DNA of 64,000 bases from Teratosphaeria epicoccoides. Its lineage: Eukaryota; Ascomycota; Dothideomycetes; Mycosphaerellales; Teratosphaeriaceae. The position numbers were made by a program, and so were the translations under genes. The stretch spans positions 62,001 to 126,000 of the forward strand of contig JADDMT010000052.1 of NCBI GenBank assembly GCA_021401465.1. Reading direction: 5' to 3'. Below are positions 21,446 to 31,577 of this stretch, piece by piece. The notes below the pieces were generated by a model that saw only the letters and a list, made by a program, of their open reading frames with translations, made no database searches and was not told the origin of the DNA. The number at the start of each line of letters is the position of its first letter. Position 1 is the stretch's first letter.

Positions 21446-23494
21446 ATGGTGCCATTACCGACATTCGCGCACGTCGCGTGCGACCAGTCGTTCAACACAG
21501 CAGCCGCCGAGCTCAAGTACGCTCGAAGCACGCATTTAGTCGACATTTTAGCCAAGGACGAGGACGTGAGACGCCTGCGATTCGATATACATATTTTGGA
21601 AGATGATAATGAAGAACTGCGCGAATTGCTGCTGCAAGAAGAGGATCGGTCAGACACGTTCCAGAAGCTCGTCAGCGAGAATCTGGCCCGTGCCGAAGAT
21701 GCAGAGGCGCGTCTGGTAGAGGCTGAGACAGATTTGCGCGGACGCGAGCAAGAGCTTGCGACTGCGCTGGCCGAGATCGAAGCGCTGAAGGCGACGGGTG
21801 AGGATGCGACGGCTGCTTTGACGGAGAAGCTGGCCTTGACGCGCGAGCTGAATATGCTCAAGCCCGAGCTGGAACACCTGAAGACGCAGGCTGCAAGCAC
21901 CGAGGCTTTGATGACTGAGAAGCTGTCTTTACAAAGGCAACTAAGCGAGATACAGTGCAGTCTCGAGAATGCGCAACGTCAGGCTCAGCGCGCATTAGCC
22001 AAGCGACGGAACACTGGTGTGGAAATTGCACAAGAAGAGCAGATGGAGGATCTAAGAAGGCAGCTTGCGAAGGAGAAGCGCGCACGTCAACGAGCGGAGG
22101 AGGCTGCCGACGCCACGCAGGCAGACGTCAATGTGGATGATGTGCGGAAGGAGCTGGCAAAGGAGAAGCGGCTGAGACAGCACGCGGAAGAGAAATTGGA
22201 GGAGGCTTCGCAGGCTACACAGGTGGAGGATGTGCGCAAGGATCTGCTCAAGGAGAAGAAGACGAAGCAGAAGCTGGAAGACGTGATCGAGTCGCTCAAG
22301 GTCGAGCTCGAGCATGAAAGGAAGGCCGCCGCGCGTGCAGTCAAACGCGCGGATGGCATCGCGGAGGCCGACGACCAAGCCGAGGAGTTGAGACAAGAGC
22401 TCGCCAAAGAGAAGAGAGAGCGTACCAAAGCCGAGAAGATCGCTCAGCAGACTGCAGACGAGTGGCAGGCGCAGAAGGCTACTCTGGATGACAAGCTCAA
22501 CCAGTTCCGGAATAAGCTACGTGCGACCAAGGAAAGACTCAAGCAGGCTGAAGCACAGCTCGCTGCAAATGAAGCTGCCGCCGCCACCGCCGCCGCGCCT
22601 GCCCCAGCACCTGCTGCGAAGAAACCCACTGCCGCCACCAAGGGCACTAATAAGCGCAATGCTGTCCACCTCGAAGCCGATGCTAGTACTCTCGGCACGC
22701 CAGGCGACGGACCAGCCGCTAAGCGCGGCCGCAACGCTGCTGCTGGCGTCGGCGACAAGTCGACCTTCTCGATCACGCCGTTCCTTAACAAGACGGCGAG
22801 CGCTGCCCCTGGGGACGGCGAGGGAAAGAATGACGAGGCTTATGACGGCGAGGTTTCTCCTGTTCTTGCGAAGGAGCAGTCGAAGCAAGTGCTCGCTGAG
22901 AAAACTGCTACGGAAGCGAATATCCCGCCAACCAAGAAGGCCCCAGTGCAGCGGAAGCAGAAAGCTGCGCCGGCGTTAGCGCGCGTGGACGAAGCAGATG
23001 AGGACGTGCATGCGCAGGGCCAGGAGAATGCGGTCAGGAAACCTACCGCTGCTGCCGCTGCGGGTGGTATGAAGATCAAAACCAAGACCACCGACGGCCT
23101 TGACCACCCCAAAAACCCGGACCTGGCAGCGAAAAAGAGGAAAATCCGCAAATCACTCGTCGATTTCGCGTCTTTCAACCCAGAGCCGGAAGTCCAGCGC
23201 AAGAAGAAGCGGAAGCTCGGCGGTTTGGGAAAGACTCTCTTCGACGAGGATGAAGACGCTACTGCTGCTGCGGCGCCGGCGAAGTCTGGGTTCTTGACCG
23301 GGAGAGGGTTGTTGGGCGCGAAAGGTTTGGGTGCTGGCTTTGGGAAGAAGGCGGCTAATGTTATTGGGTCGAGTTTTCTTGGGTCGACAAGGCCTGGGAG
23401 CACGCTTTTGATGACGGCGGGAGATGGGAGTGGGTTTGTGTTTTCGCCGTTGAAGAAGCAGAGGAGGGGATTAGATGACACATTGAGGGGATGA
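21446..23494 (+). CDS. Large coiled-coil, probably nuclear protein of unknown function
   Basis: Intronless, 682 aa. An N-terminal conserved segment (about 25-65, THLVDILAKDEDVRRLRFD) is followed by a nearly continuous coiled coil to about 390. Inside it, a unit of the form DVRKELAKEKRLRQHAE begins at residues 201, 231 and 261, an exact 30-residue period, with a fourth copy near 313. Then comes an Ala/Pro linker, a nuclear-type FSITPFLNKT motif (about 450), several Lys/Arg clusters (KKRKIRKS, RKKKRKLGG) and a Gly-rich tail ending FVFSPLKKQRRG. The basic clusters suggest a nuclear protein that binds DNA or a cytoskeletal partner. I recall related proteins in other ascomycetes but no assigned role. 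Confidence 0.75.
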   Translation: MVPLPTFAHVACDQSFNTAAAELKYARSTHLVDILAKDEDVRRLRFDIHILEDDNEELRELLLQEEDRSDTFQKLVSENLARAEDAEARLVEAETDLRGREQELATALAEIEALKATGEDATAALTEKLALTRELNMLKPELEHLKTQAASTEALMTEKLSLQRQLSEIQCSLENAQRQAQRALAKRRNTGVEIAQEEQMEDLRRQLAKEKRARQRAEEAADATQADVNVDDVRKELAKEKRLRQHAEEKLEEASQATQVEDVRKDLLKEKKTKQKLEDVIESLKVELEHERKAAARAVKRADGIAEADDQAEELRQELAKEKRERTKAEKIAQQTADEWQAQKATLDDKLNQFRNKLRATKERLKQAEAQLAANEAAAATAAAPAPAPAAKKPTAATKGTNKRNAVHLEADASTLGTPGDGPAAKRGRNAAAGVGDKSTFSITPFLNKTASAAPGDGEGKNDEAYDGEVSPVLAKEQSKQVLAEKTATEANIPPTKKAPVQRKQKAAPALARVDEADEDVHAQGQENAVRKPTAAAAAGGMKIKTKTTDGLDHPKNPDLAAKKRKIRKSLVDFASFNPEPEVQRKKKRKLGGLGKTLFDEDEDATAAAAPAKSGFLTGRGLLGAKGLGAGFGKKAANVIGSSFLGSTRPGSTLLMTAGDGSGFVFSPLKKQRRGLDDTLRG

Positions 23495-24232
23495 TGGGAT
23501 GGGGGGACTGGGACGTGGGCTTAGGGAAGCTGATTGTATGGCGTCGTTGAGTGGTTCTGACGGATGATGGCGGGATTTCTCATCGTTTTTTCCCGCAATT
23601 TTGCTGAAACGCTGTTGAATGCTATACCAGTGCGACCTAGGGCGCCCTGCGCGTGTACGCGCCAAGCATTAATGATAAGCACGAATACGCGTTTGCAGAG
23701 CCTTCTGTCGATGACCACGCAGTTATGACGGGACGAATGCCTGTTTTTCTTTTCCTCCATGATTGAGTCGCCGGGAGGCACATTCATCGTTCACTTATGC
23801 CGTTGCTCCGGTGACTCGTTGCCGGCCGTTTGGCTGCTCGAATACCTGCCTGCCTCCGTGTTTCGACACATCAGTGCAGCAGTCCACGCCTTGACATGGC
23901 TGTTCAATAAGATTTCGTTGTACTGGTAATCCAATTCGCATTTCTGTCGGAAGTATCGGCTACAGGTGTCACAAGAAAACCCAAAAAAAGGGTTGGCTCT
24001 GCTGTCTGAGCCAATACCACATGTGCCAAATATTCATCACGTCGTGCATCCTCATGTGCCACCTAACATATGGCCGCCGTGGCCCAAACGCCATCGCTAG
24101 AACGCTTTCTCATATCGCTTCAGCCCTAGCGCCACTCCAAACATGCGAGTGACGCAACGCGCCACGGCGCGGTCTAAATTTTCAGCCCGCTGAGCTGAAG
24201 CTGCAACTGTCGGTGCCAGCCCCGAAGACACT
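23495..24232. other. Convergent intergenic, no gene seen
   Basis: Lies between the 3' ends of the coiled-coil gene and the DUF829-like gene. Only short unmatched ORFs. Confidence 0.5.
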
Positions 24233-25111
24233 TCATCGCTCGTCCCAAACATTCTCAATCCCGAGCCAATACCGCTCCTGGTCAGCGGTCCACCGACCTA
24301 TCTCATCAATAGATTTGCGTCGAACGCGGACGTCATCTCTGTCGCATTGATCACCATTAGGCGGACTGTCGTGCCACGAAAACATTAAGTCTGTTTCCGA
24401 GAAGATATAGCATTTGCGAGCGTCGGCGGGAAGCAAATTCGGATCGTTTAGATCCCTTCGGTTCTGTTGACATCGTTTGTCAAACTGCCAGTAGTTGAGT
24501 GTTGCCAGTAGTCGAACGTAGATGACTGTTGTAAGCATGGCGAAAAATGCCAGCAGTGTGCTCGGTGAGCGCGTCGAAGCCTGCAGCGACGGCGGCTGCA
24601 CCTTGGGTACAGAATCCATGATGAGAGCCTTCACCGGTAGTCGTTGACCTGTCCGGAGCTTGTATGCTCGCAATAGACGGCAGCCTTGTGCGGCGCCGCA
24701 GCCGCTGAAGAGGTGCAGGAGAACATTCGGATTCGTCTGCGACGGCTGCTTTTCGCCCACAGATGTGAGTGCATCTAGGGCGTTGCCGATACGTTGATCG
24801 TACGACGACGAGTACCGTAATAACAAAAGACGAGCAGATGGGAACAACGCCTCATAGCCTTGCACGTAGTATGCGACCTGTTCTGAAGTCGCGTAAGGCC
24901 AAAGTCCGAGGATAATAGTCTGGGGTGCCGGTGACGTTGCTGGGCTTAAGCGCGAGTCGTGCTCTGGTGTCCATGACCATGGACTGCAAGTAGGCGACGA
25001 ACGAGGTGAGATCCGTTGATGAACATCACAAGACAATTGCGGAAGAGCCTTTTCCCTGTCGACGTCCATGTTGCAGTTGCGCCTGCAGAAATGGAGTGGA
25101 ATTGAATACAT
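24233..25111 (-). CDS. DUF829 / PaxU-like (TMEM53 family) protein
   Basis: Intronless, 292 aa from the ATG at 25111, or 278 aa from Met15. The pattern matches the DUF829 alpha/beta-hydrolase-like family that includes PaxU: an opening strand TIILGLWPYATSEQVAYYVQGYEALFP, then ARLLLLRYSSS, LLHLFSGCGAAQG at the place of the nucleophile elbow, PVKALIMDSVP, LLPADARKCYIFSETDLMFSWHDS near the end, and a final RYWLGIENVW. The normal GxSxG-like serine position reads FSGCG, so activity is uncertain. A hydrophobic segment (about 185-210) could be a membrane anchor. PaxU sits in indole-diterpene clusters, but no other secondary-metabolism gene is nearby, so no such role is claimed. Confidence 0.65.
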   Translation of the reverse strand: MYSIPLHFCRRNCNMDVDREKALPQLSCDVHQRISPRSSPTCSPWSWTPEHDSRLSPATSPAPQTIILGLWPYATSEQVAYYVQGYEALFPSARLLLLRYSSSYDQRIGNALDALTSVGEKQPSQTNPNVLLHLFSGCGAAQGCRLLRAYKLRTGQRLPVKALIMDSVPKVQPPSLQASTRSPSTLLAFFAMLTTVIYVRLLATLNYWQFDKRCQQNRRDLNDPNLLPADARKCYIFSETDLMFSWHDSPPNGDQCDRDDVRVRRKSIDEIGRWTADQERYWLGIENVWDER

Positions 25112-26571
25112 GGCAGCAGCTAGTAGCTTCTTATGTGTTGTCAGAAGGGTGCGAGCCCACGAATAAGGAATTTGTTGTCCGACCAGGCCAAGGAGATGCC
25201 GCGTGCTGTGGATTGTGCTCCGAATTGCTGGGATGGAGGCGACATGGGTTGAAGCACAAATCCCAGACAGAAGTGCATGCGTTTAGATTCGTTCGGCGGG
25301 GTGTATGGATTAGACTCTGCTGTGCATGACTGTTGTGCCCAGACGGACTCCACTCCTAGAATGGCTATGTTGGTTGGAAACTGGGTCGGACACGCCTGGT
25401 CGCGTTGATAGAGTCCTTTATAAAATAGTGATGTCGTCGATGCGATCCTGTACCTTGGCAGATCAGCGCTTTGAAGAAAGCCAAAGTGTGTATTCCGCGT
25501 GTCCGCGTATCCACACACTACTGGTTGTATCGATCTCCAGTAGGTGCTTCGAGCACCCATTGGAGAATGGAAATCAGCTCAGCTCCGAGAGTTTTCTCGG
25601 TCGCTCGCAAGCCTGTGGTCGAAATGGCGTGGCTAGTGCTGTCTATATTGCAATATGCACCGCATCGAGAAGGTTTGGCTCGATCTCATCTGCGTGATGC
25701 CACTTTTAGCAGTACACACGTGTGGACCTCTGAGCGGACTACCCGGTGACATGCTTTGATCATCTATCAATGACAAGCTCAGGGCGCATTGTTGGCGTAG
25801 TGCGCATTGCACGGCGGCGCGAGCAAGAGCCGCTTGAGAGCCTCATGATTGCGAACCAACGATACGGCCATGGTTCCTGGTAGCGCCCCTTGCTGATCTT
25901 GCTACTCCGACATTGTGGCTTGCCCTTTCAACAAATGTCGGCATCAGAGGCTGAAGGAAGCCGCAGAGCGGCATGTCATCGACGTAGACGTTGGTGCAGA
26001 TTTGTGCGACCGTCTGTGAAGTGCATGTGTAGTTCAGTTTCACGTTGAGCTAGCGGCTCTCCATAAACCTTATTGGCATGTACTCAAGAGTCCCACGGGA
26101 GGATGCACATGGCACAGCTCGTGTAGCTGGTCAGACATTGTCACCAGAAGTGCAGCGCCCTGCTCCGCGCTTCAGGAGTCATATTCGTTGGACCTAACGA
26201 GCATCATTATTATCATTACGCGCGAATTGTTGTCTCGGCGGCGGGGCTTCCAAAGGATCACCACACGTTGGCTAGCCTGATGCGACAATCCAGACTGGCC
26301 AAACCAGGGCTGCGGCGAGGTCACTCCTGTGTCATGCAGGAGGCCCAGCGCGTGACTTTCTAGATTTTCGCACGTGGCTTGAACACCACATGAACACGCG
26401 TTCGGCAACAGATCTGCACGTGGAGTCTAATCTTGACTCCATATCGCATTTGATCCCTTCGCTGTCAGACTCTACTGTAAGTTAACAACTGCAGTAGTAG
26501 CCGTCGTTCCTCCCCATCATGTGAAGTGCTTGTGCTTGATTGCTCAACGATTGCGACTGCAAAAGCCGAAG
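25112..26571. other. Intergenic, no gene supported
   Basis: Minus- and plus-strand ORFs of 120-140 codons overlap around 25141-25700 without any motif. The rest holds only short ORFs. It contains the promoter of the DUF829-like gene and the 3' flank of ATG9. Confidence 0.45.
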
Positions 26572-29166
26572 TCAGATACCTACCCCAGTCCCTTTGCCTT
26601 CCGTCTGAGCCTTCGAGAATTGAACCAACAAGCCCAGAACTCCAGGATTGTCAACCTTTTCTGCGTCCTCATCCACCTCAGCTTCACTTCCAGCATGCAG
26701 AGCATCCAGCTCCTCATCTGTCATGATCGTACTGCCAGCCTCATTTCCAGGAGTCGTCAATGGAGTACCAGCTAATCTGCTCGCAGTTGCGTCAGAACGA
26801 CCAGCATGCAGTCTGGATTCATGCGCATTGCGTGGCGGATGCCGTGACGACCTTGCTGTGGATGCTTGTCGTGCCTCGAGCATATTCACACCCTTGCCTC
26901 CAAATGCTTTGCTGGCACCAGTAGATCTTGCCAAAGCCTGCTCTTCCTCGACGATCGGCGGTGACAGGAGCGGTGGCCATGCAGGCGGCGGCTGCCAGCC
27001 TTGAGCACGCCGACCACCTTGACGTCTGTTCATGTGGCTATAGTGGCTGTAGTATTGAGCAAAGTTCTGGACAGATGTCATCATTTTGTCGTCCTTCAAG
27101 CCGTAGTAATCATCACGCAGGCCATCATCCTCCTGAAGTACGGCTGATGGGTCTTCCGCATTTGGGTCTTTCTTGAAACCAAATACAGCGAAGTTGCACT
27201 GGTTGCCGACGCCATCTACATGAACGGTATGTTCTCTAAAAAAATCGATGACACGTTCGCACCTTGTGCCAGCATTTCTCATCAGGATCCAGGGTGCGAC
27301 GACCAAGCTGAGCAACTCTTCAATGAAGATCACAATCTTCATCTGATACATGGCAGAGAACTCAGCTCGCACTTCGCTGCTGTGTAGTCGGCGTTTCCAG
27401 TGCTTGGGTTTGTAGCCTGTGAAAATCAGGACGTCGTTGAGGTATCTGACAGGATCATGTATCTCGGTCTCTTCAGGCAGCATGCCATGCGCGACCCCAA
27501 ATATGCCCACCATGATTGTAAGCCAGAAGACGGCCGTGCGTCCAGGTGTGACTTCGAACCCGAGGAAGAGTTCGGGGTCAAATAGCGTAGCCAAGGTCAA
27601 TACAGCTGCAATCGCGCCACTTACAAAGGCCACGAATCGACACAGCTGATCTGTCTTGTCTTTAGGAAATTGCTTAAGATAATCATTGGCAAAAGGCATC
27701 GCTTGCCGTAGGCGGCGTTGAAACAAATGATCCAGCTCGTTGAACTGACGGATCTTCCACTCAGCATGCGGCGTGAAGGCTCGTGCGCTTGCCTTGGAAG
27801 GATTTCTCGTGAACTCGGTATAGTAACGGAAGAAGAATATAATACAGAAGCGGACGATGTTAATAGGCGCAACGACAATGCTTGTCAAGGCCGCCAGCCT
27901 CAGACGATTCTGTAGAGCCTGCACCAGCGCGCGACGATTTCTCACGTCGAGACAGAAGGGACGAATGCTCCCTTGCTCATCGAAGATGAAGTTGGTCAAA
28001 CAGAAGTCAATGCACCATTCCAGACTCTTCGAGTAGAACTGCCGGGTACCAACAAACGGCAAAGGTAATGTGAAGTCGAGTATGTCCTTGTTGTACAACG
28101 CGACGTAGTAGTTGTCCTGGCGCATCAGACGATTCGCAATGGCCTCTGCGTCCATGCGCTGTTGGGGCTTGGTGTACTTAGTGTAATTTCTCACACTCGG
28201 ACCTGGCTTGGCGGTGGCGATATTAGCGTTCTGCAACTTCACTAGTCCATCGACGACCTGTGGCCAGGCTACGGTCTGGATATCCTGGTCGTTGATCTCT
28301 AGGACGTGATGGAAGAACTTCTGCAGACGGAACAGTCTTCGGGTATCGCCAATGTACGTCCCTAGCTTCCAACACCACCAGATGATCATGAAGAATAGTG
28401 CCGCATTTTTCCACCACACAGCTTTTGACATGCACGTGGGTATCAGCACCTGAGAAATCTTGCTGCTTCCAGGGACGAGCTTGTAGTCAATGCATGTAGT
28501 CAGGAACATTGCGAAGCTGACCACAAATATCTCCGTCAGAAGACTCAGTATGTTGTGCAAAAGGATTGACCAGACCCCATGCGCAACGTAGTAGTCGTAG
28601 ACTTCGAGCAAAAAGGCATCTAGATTGCTAGCATTTGTATATTCCCACATTGCGTTCGCTTTGGGGTCAGGTTGAGCCGTCGTAGGGCCAGTACTGCCGT
28701 CGACATGAAGTCCTGATGGTCCATTTCCTCCCGGCAGCACCTGGGTAGCATGCAGACCTTGATGCTGCTGGGCAATCTGCCACTGCTCCTGCCTCGTCGT
28801 CTTCGCGTGTTTAGGGTCAGGTTTGTTTGGGGCACGTTTGCCTCTCGGCTCCAACAATAACGACTCTGGCACATCCTCATCCTCGTCTGGTCTTCTCTTC
28901 CCGCCTTCGGCTAGCCATCGGTCTGCAGCACCGGTGCCCGGATTCAATGTCGTACTTTGCAAGGCTTTCTGTTCATTCTGTGCCTCATACAGAAATGCCT
29001 CTGGATCCTCCTCTTCATCATGGAAAGGCTCTGCGGCTACTGGCCTGCGCTGCGCCTCCAGATCTACGTAGCGTCCGTGATCGCGCCTAACGCTCTCGAA
29101 AACTGATCTTGAGGTATCGCCATCGGCCACGGGCAGGATCCGTGACAGTACACGTGAGGACATCAT
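26572..29166 (-). CDS. ATG9: Autophagy protein Atg9
   Basis: Lipid scramblase and the only multispanning membrane protein of the core autophagy machinery; it cycles on vesicles that seed the phagophore. Intronless, 864 aa, within the usual fungal range. An acidic, disordered N-terminus (1-180) precedes the conserved core, which starts near NLDAFLLEVYDYYVAHGVWSIL, with four main transmembrane segments (about 205-235, 260-280, 430-455, 510-590 region). Family segments visible include WPQVVDGLVKLQNAN, EAIANRLMRQDNYYVALYNK, RQFYSKSLEWCIDFCLTNFIF, FNELDHLFQRRL, DVLIFTGYKPKHWK and FIEELLSLVVAPWIL. The C-terminal 170 residues are disordered. Start Met1 or Met2; both are in frame. Confidence 0.96.
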   Translation of the reverse strand: MMSSRVLSRILPVADGDTSRSVFESVRRDHGRYVDLEAQRRPVAAEPFHDEEEDPEAFLYEAQNEQKALQSTTLNPGTGAADRWLAEGGKRRPDEDEDVPESLLLEPRGKRAPNKPDPKHAKTTRQEQWQIAQQHQGLHATQVLPGGNGPSGLHVDGSTGPTTAQPDPKANAMWEYTNASNLDAFLLEVYDYYVAHGVWSILLHNILSLLTEIFVVSFAMFLTTCIDYKLVPGSSKISQVLIPTCMSKAVWWKNAALFFMIIWWCWKLGTYIGDTRRLFRLQKFFHHVLEINDQDIQTVAWPQVVDGLVKLQNANIATAKPGPSVRNYTKYTKPQQRMDAEAIANRLMRQDNYYVALYNKDILDFTLPLPFVGTRQFYSKSLEWCIDFCLTNFIFDEQGSIRPFCLDVRNRRALVQALQNRLRLAALTSIVVAPINIVRFCIIFFFRYYTEFTRNPSKASARAFTPHAEWKIRQFNELDHLFQRRLRQAMPFANDYLKQFPKDKTDQLCRFVAFVSGAIAAVLTLATLFDPELFLGFEVTPGRTAVFWLTIMVGIFGVAHGMLPEETEIHDPVRYLNDVLIFTGYKPKHWKRRLHSSEVRAEFSAMYQMKIVIFIEELLSLVVAPWILMRNAGTRCERVIDFFREHTVHVDGVGNQCNFAVFGFKKDPNAEDPSAVLQEDDGLRDDYYGLKDDKMMTSVQNFAQYYSHYSHMNRRQGGRRAQGWQPPPAWPPLLSPPIVEEEQALARSTGASKAFGGKGVNMLEARQASTARSSRHPPRNAHESRLHAGRSDATASRLAGTPLTTPGNEAGSTIMTDEELDALHAGSEAEVDEDAEKVDNPGVLGLLVQFSKAQTEGKGTGVGI

Positions 29167-29783
29167 CGTGCCAAGTATAATTCCAAGTATTCCGGCATCA
29201 CCGAGGCCGCTTCTCTGGCAATAGATCTACAAAGATCTGGATCTGGGTGATCGGCACGCCGTGAAGTGGTGTGCAGCCTGTCCTGCGGGAGGACAGTAGT
29301 CCATGGAGCTGGTAGGTGAAATACACGCAAGATTGCACCGCGATCAATTTCGACCTCGAGCCTGGCGGAGCGAAACGATGTGCTCAAGTGTTTTTGGGTG
29401 AATCATGGTGCACGCGACCAGCGACACGGTTGTAGCATGTGATCACGGTCCCGCATGACGCACGCAGGTCAGATCAAGGCCGATGCAAGTGCGAATGGCC
29501 AACTTATGGCAAGGACTCCTGTATTCTCATGTGGAAGAAACCTACCAGATCGCTGCGACGCGGTCTAGGAGTGAGTCAAGAACGAACGAGAATTTGCACA
29601 TGAGATGTAACGAGGAAAGCTTGTTGATGCTGTGCTCCTGCTGTGACTCATCCATTTGCCATCTAATCATATATCATTCACTCCCGTGGGTGCTGTCGTT
29701 GAGTGTGGTAGACGCTATAGATGCAAACCCATAGATCGACTGAATCCCTATTTATACAACGCCAAACCTTCTTTCATCCTGCA
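29167..29783. other. ATG9 promoter side, no gene seen
   Basis: 617 bp upstream of ATG9 and downstream of the next minus-strand gene. No further gene is recognised. Confidence 0.5.
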
Positions 29784-31577
29784 TCAGACCTCGCCCCAGC
29801 CGCCAAGCCCAGAGCTCATAGCAGGTCCGCTACTAACACTCCCTACACTCCCTACACTCCCACCGAGATCCCAGTAGTGCCTGGAGCTGCCACTTCGACT
29901 CCTGCGACTTCGTTTTGTGCTTTGGCTCGCGCAGCTGTTGTCACTCGGGCGCTTCTGGGCGAGCTGTTGCACGTGGTGGCGCCCCAAACATGACTCTCTT
30001 CGCCGAGCTTGCAGAGCTGCTCTCTCGGCGGCTTTGGATACCAGCGGGTGTTGACGCCTGATGATTTCAGCGCGTCGGAGCGACTCAGGAGATGTGCCGA
30101 TTGCTGATGCCGAGCCAGAGACCCATGATGCTGGCAGAGGCCCACCAGCTGCTTCTGGCTGTGGCGCTGGAGCATCTGATGTGAAGCGGTTCCTCAAATA
30201 TGAGAAAACCATTTTGACGTCTACGTCCTTCTCCCAGTACGCTTGTTCAGCTGCTAGGCGATTGGCCTCTTGTTCGATATTTCCACGACCTGTCTCCTCC
30301 TCGATACCCCAAAGCGATGTGTTTGTGGGCTGTTCGGCAGGTGCCAGCGGGGCTTGCGACAAGGTGGGGACAGAGAGTGCGTTCGACGCAGTGTTCTGAG
30401 ACGCAGGCCTATTTGTAGATTGTCGCCGCCGCCGTCTGACAGTAGGCTGTCTCTGCTGCAGTGATGTGGGTAAACCAGCATATTCTGGAATGTCTTGTAA
30501 GCGCTGATACGTGCTGAACGCTTTGCCGTCGTGTTCGGCAAGCTCATTAACGAGCACGCCGAGTTCCTTTGCAATCCGGTCTAAAAGCTTCACTTCCCAA
30601 CTGCGATTGGAGTCATGGAATGTCACACAAGAATCCTCCTTTGCGACTGCCGCGGCCAGTGGTGATGGTTGCGTAGGCGTGATAGAAGGGTCGTCAACCA
30701 GCTGTTCGCCAAAGATGACAGACAAGGTGTTTTCGTCGATGCCGATCAAGTCGTGAATGACTCGTCTGGTGAGCCTCTGCCACCAGGATTCACTCGTCTG
30801 CTGTAGTTCAACTGCTTTGGACGCCTCTGAATCTAGCTTCTCCGTGATCGAGTCTATCCTAGTCTGGATTCTGGAAAGCGGAATATCTGCATGAATGTCG
30901 ATAGATCCACTCGCTCCGCTCATCCGGCTCATGCGTCTTCTCCGCCGTCGAGTCTCTCGTTCGATCTCTTCAAGCACCGCCTTGCTCTGCTCAAGCCGCC
31001 ACTTCTCAATTCTTGCTGTCTTCTCATCCTCTCCGGGTACCTCCACTTCCTCTTCTACTCCGTCTAGCTGTCTCTGCAGGCTACTCCGCCGCCTCGCATG
31101 CCTCCTTCTGTGTGGTTTGTGCCACTCAAACTGCCACAGCTGCTCTTGCAGTCCGCCCGATGAGAATGCGCCCAGTCCGTTGTGTGTGGGTAAAACGGTG
31201 TCCCCGCTTTGATTGAGTGGGTTGTGCGAAGATGAGGAGAAGTGATGGTGATGAAAGGCATGCAGTCCATCATCCAAGCTGTCGAGCTCGGCGTTCTCGT
31301 CGTCGATCTCAGTGCCAATGCATGTGGCATCTTCGGCGTCGTGCCTGGGCGGTTGTGACCTCACATGGGTCTCGAGCGAACCTAAGTCTGTCGCGGTCCG
31401 CGGCGTTTGCGATGTTGTTTGCGACTGCCTGTCGCTCTGTGGGCTGAAGAGTATCCATTCACGCGATTCGTCGATACGCCGCTGCGCAGATGATGCATGT
31501 TGTGCCTGCGTCGTCTCCTTCGCAAGGGATAGCTGTCGGGGCGCCTGTGGGCGCTGCTGAGGCTGTTGAAAGGCCAT
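29784..31577 (-). CDS. Conserved fungal protein of unknown function
   Basis: Intronless, 597 aa. Mostly low-complexity: Gln/Pro-rich start, His-rich patch (about 108-112), Arg-rich clusters (HRRRHARRRSS; RETRRRRRRMS) that look like nuclear localisation signals, and a Ser/Gly tail with GSV repeats. Two segments look ordered: 235-285, with ESWWQRLTRRVIHDLIGIDE then LSVIFGEQLV, and 315-370, with SWEVKLLDRIAKELGVLVNEL. I recall similar Trp/Arg blocks in other Pezizomycotina proteins annotated only as hypothetical. No enzyme motif or membrane segment. The GSVGSVGSVSSG tail is encoded by a short tandem repeat near 29834-29870. Confidence 0.7.
   Translation of the reverse strand: MAFQQPQQRPQAPRQLSLAKETTQAQHASSAQRRIDESREWILFSPQSDRQSQTTSQTPRTATDLGSLETHVRSQPPRHDAEDATCIGTEIDDENAELDSLDDGLHAFHHHHFSSSSHNPLNQSGDTVLPTHNGLGAFSSGGLQEQLWQFEWHKPHRRRHARRRSSLQRQLDGVEEEVEVPGEDEKTARIEKWRLEQSKAVLEEIERETRRRRRRMSRMSGASGSIDIHADIPLSRIQTRIDSITEKLDSEASKAVELQQTSESWWQRLTRRVIHDLIGIDENTLSVIFGEQLVDDPSITPTQPSPLAAAVAKEDSCVTFHDSNRSWEVKLLDRIAKELGVLVNELAEHDGKAFSTYQRLQDIPEYAGLPTSLQQRQPTVRRRRRQSTNRPASQNTASNALSVPTLSQAPLAPAEQPTNTSLWGIEEETGRGNIEQEANRLAAEQAYWEKDVDVKMVFSYLRNRFTSDAPAPQPEAAGGPLPASWVSGSASAIGTSPESLRRAEIIRRQHPLVSKAAERAALQARRRESCLGRHHVQQLAQKRPSDNSCASQSTKRSRRSRSGSSRHYWDLGGSVGSVGSVSSGPAMSSGLGGWGEV

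Noticed and set aside
22052..23481. Minus-strand ORFs of 110-210 codons opposite the coiled-coil gene
   Set aside because: Low-complexity mirror reading of Lys/Glu/Ala-rich codons; antisense shadow.
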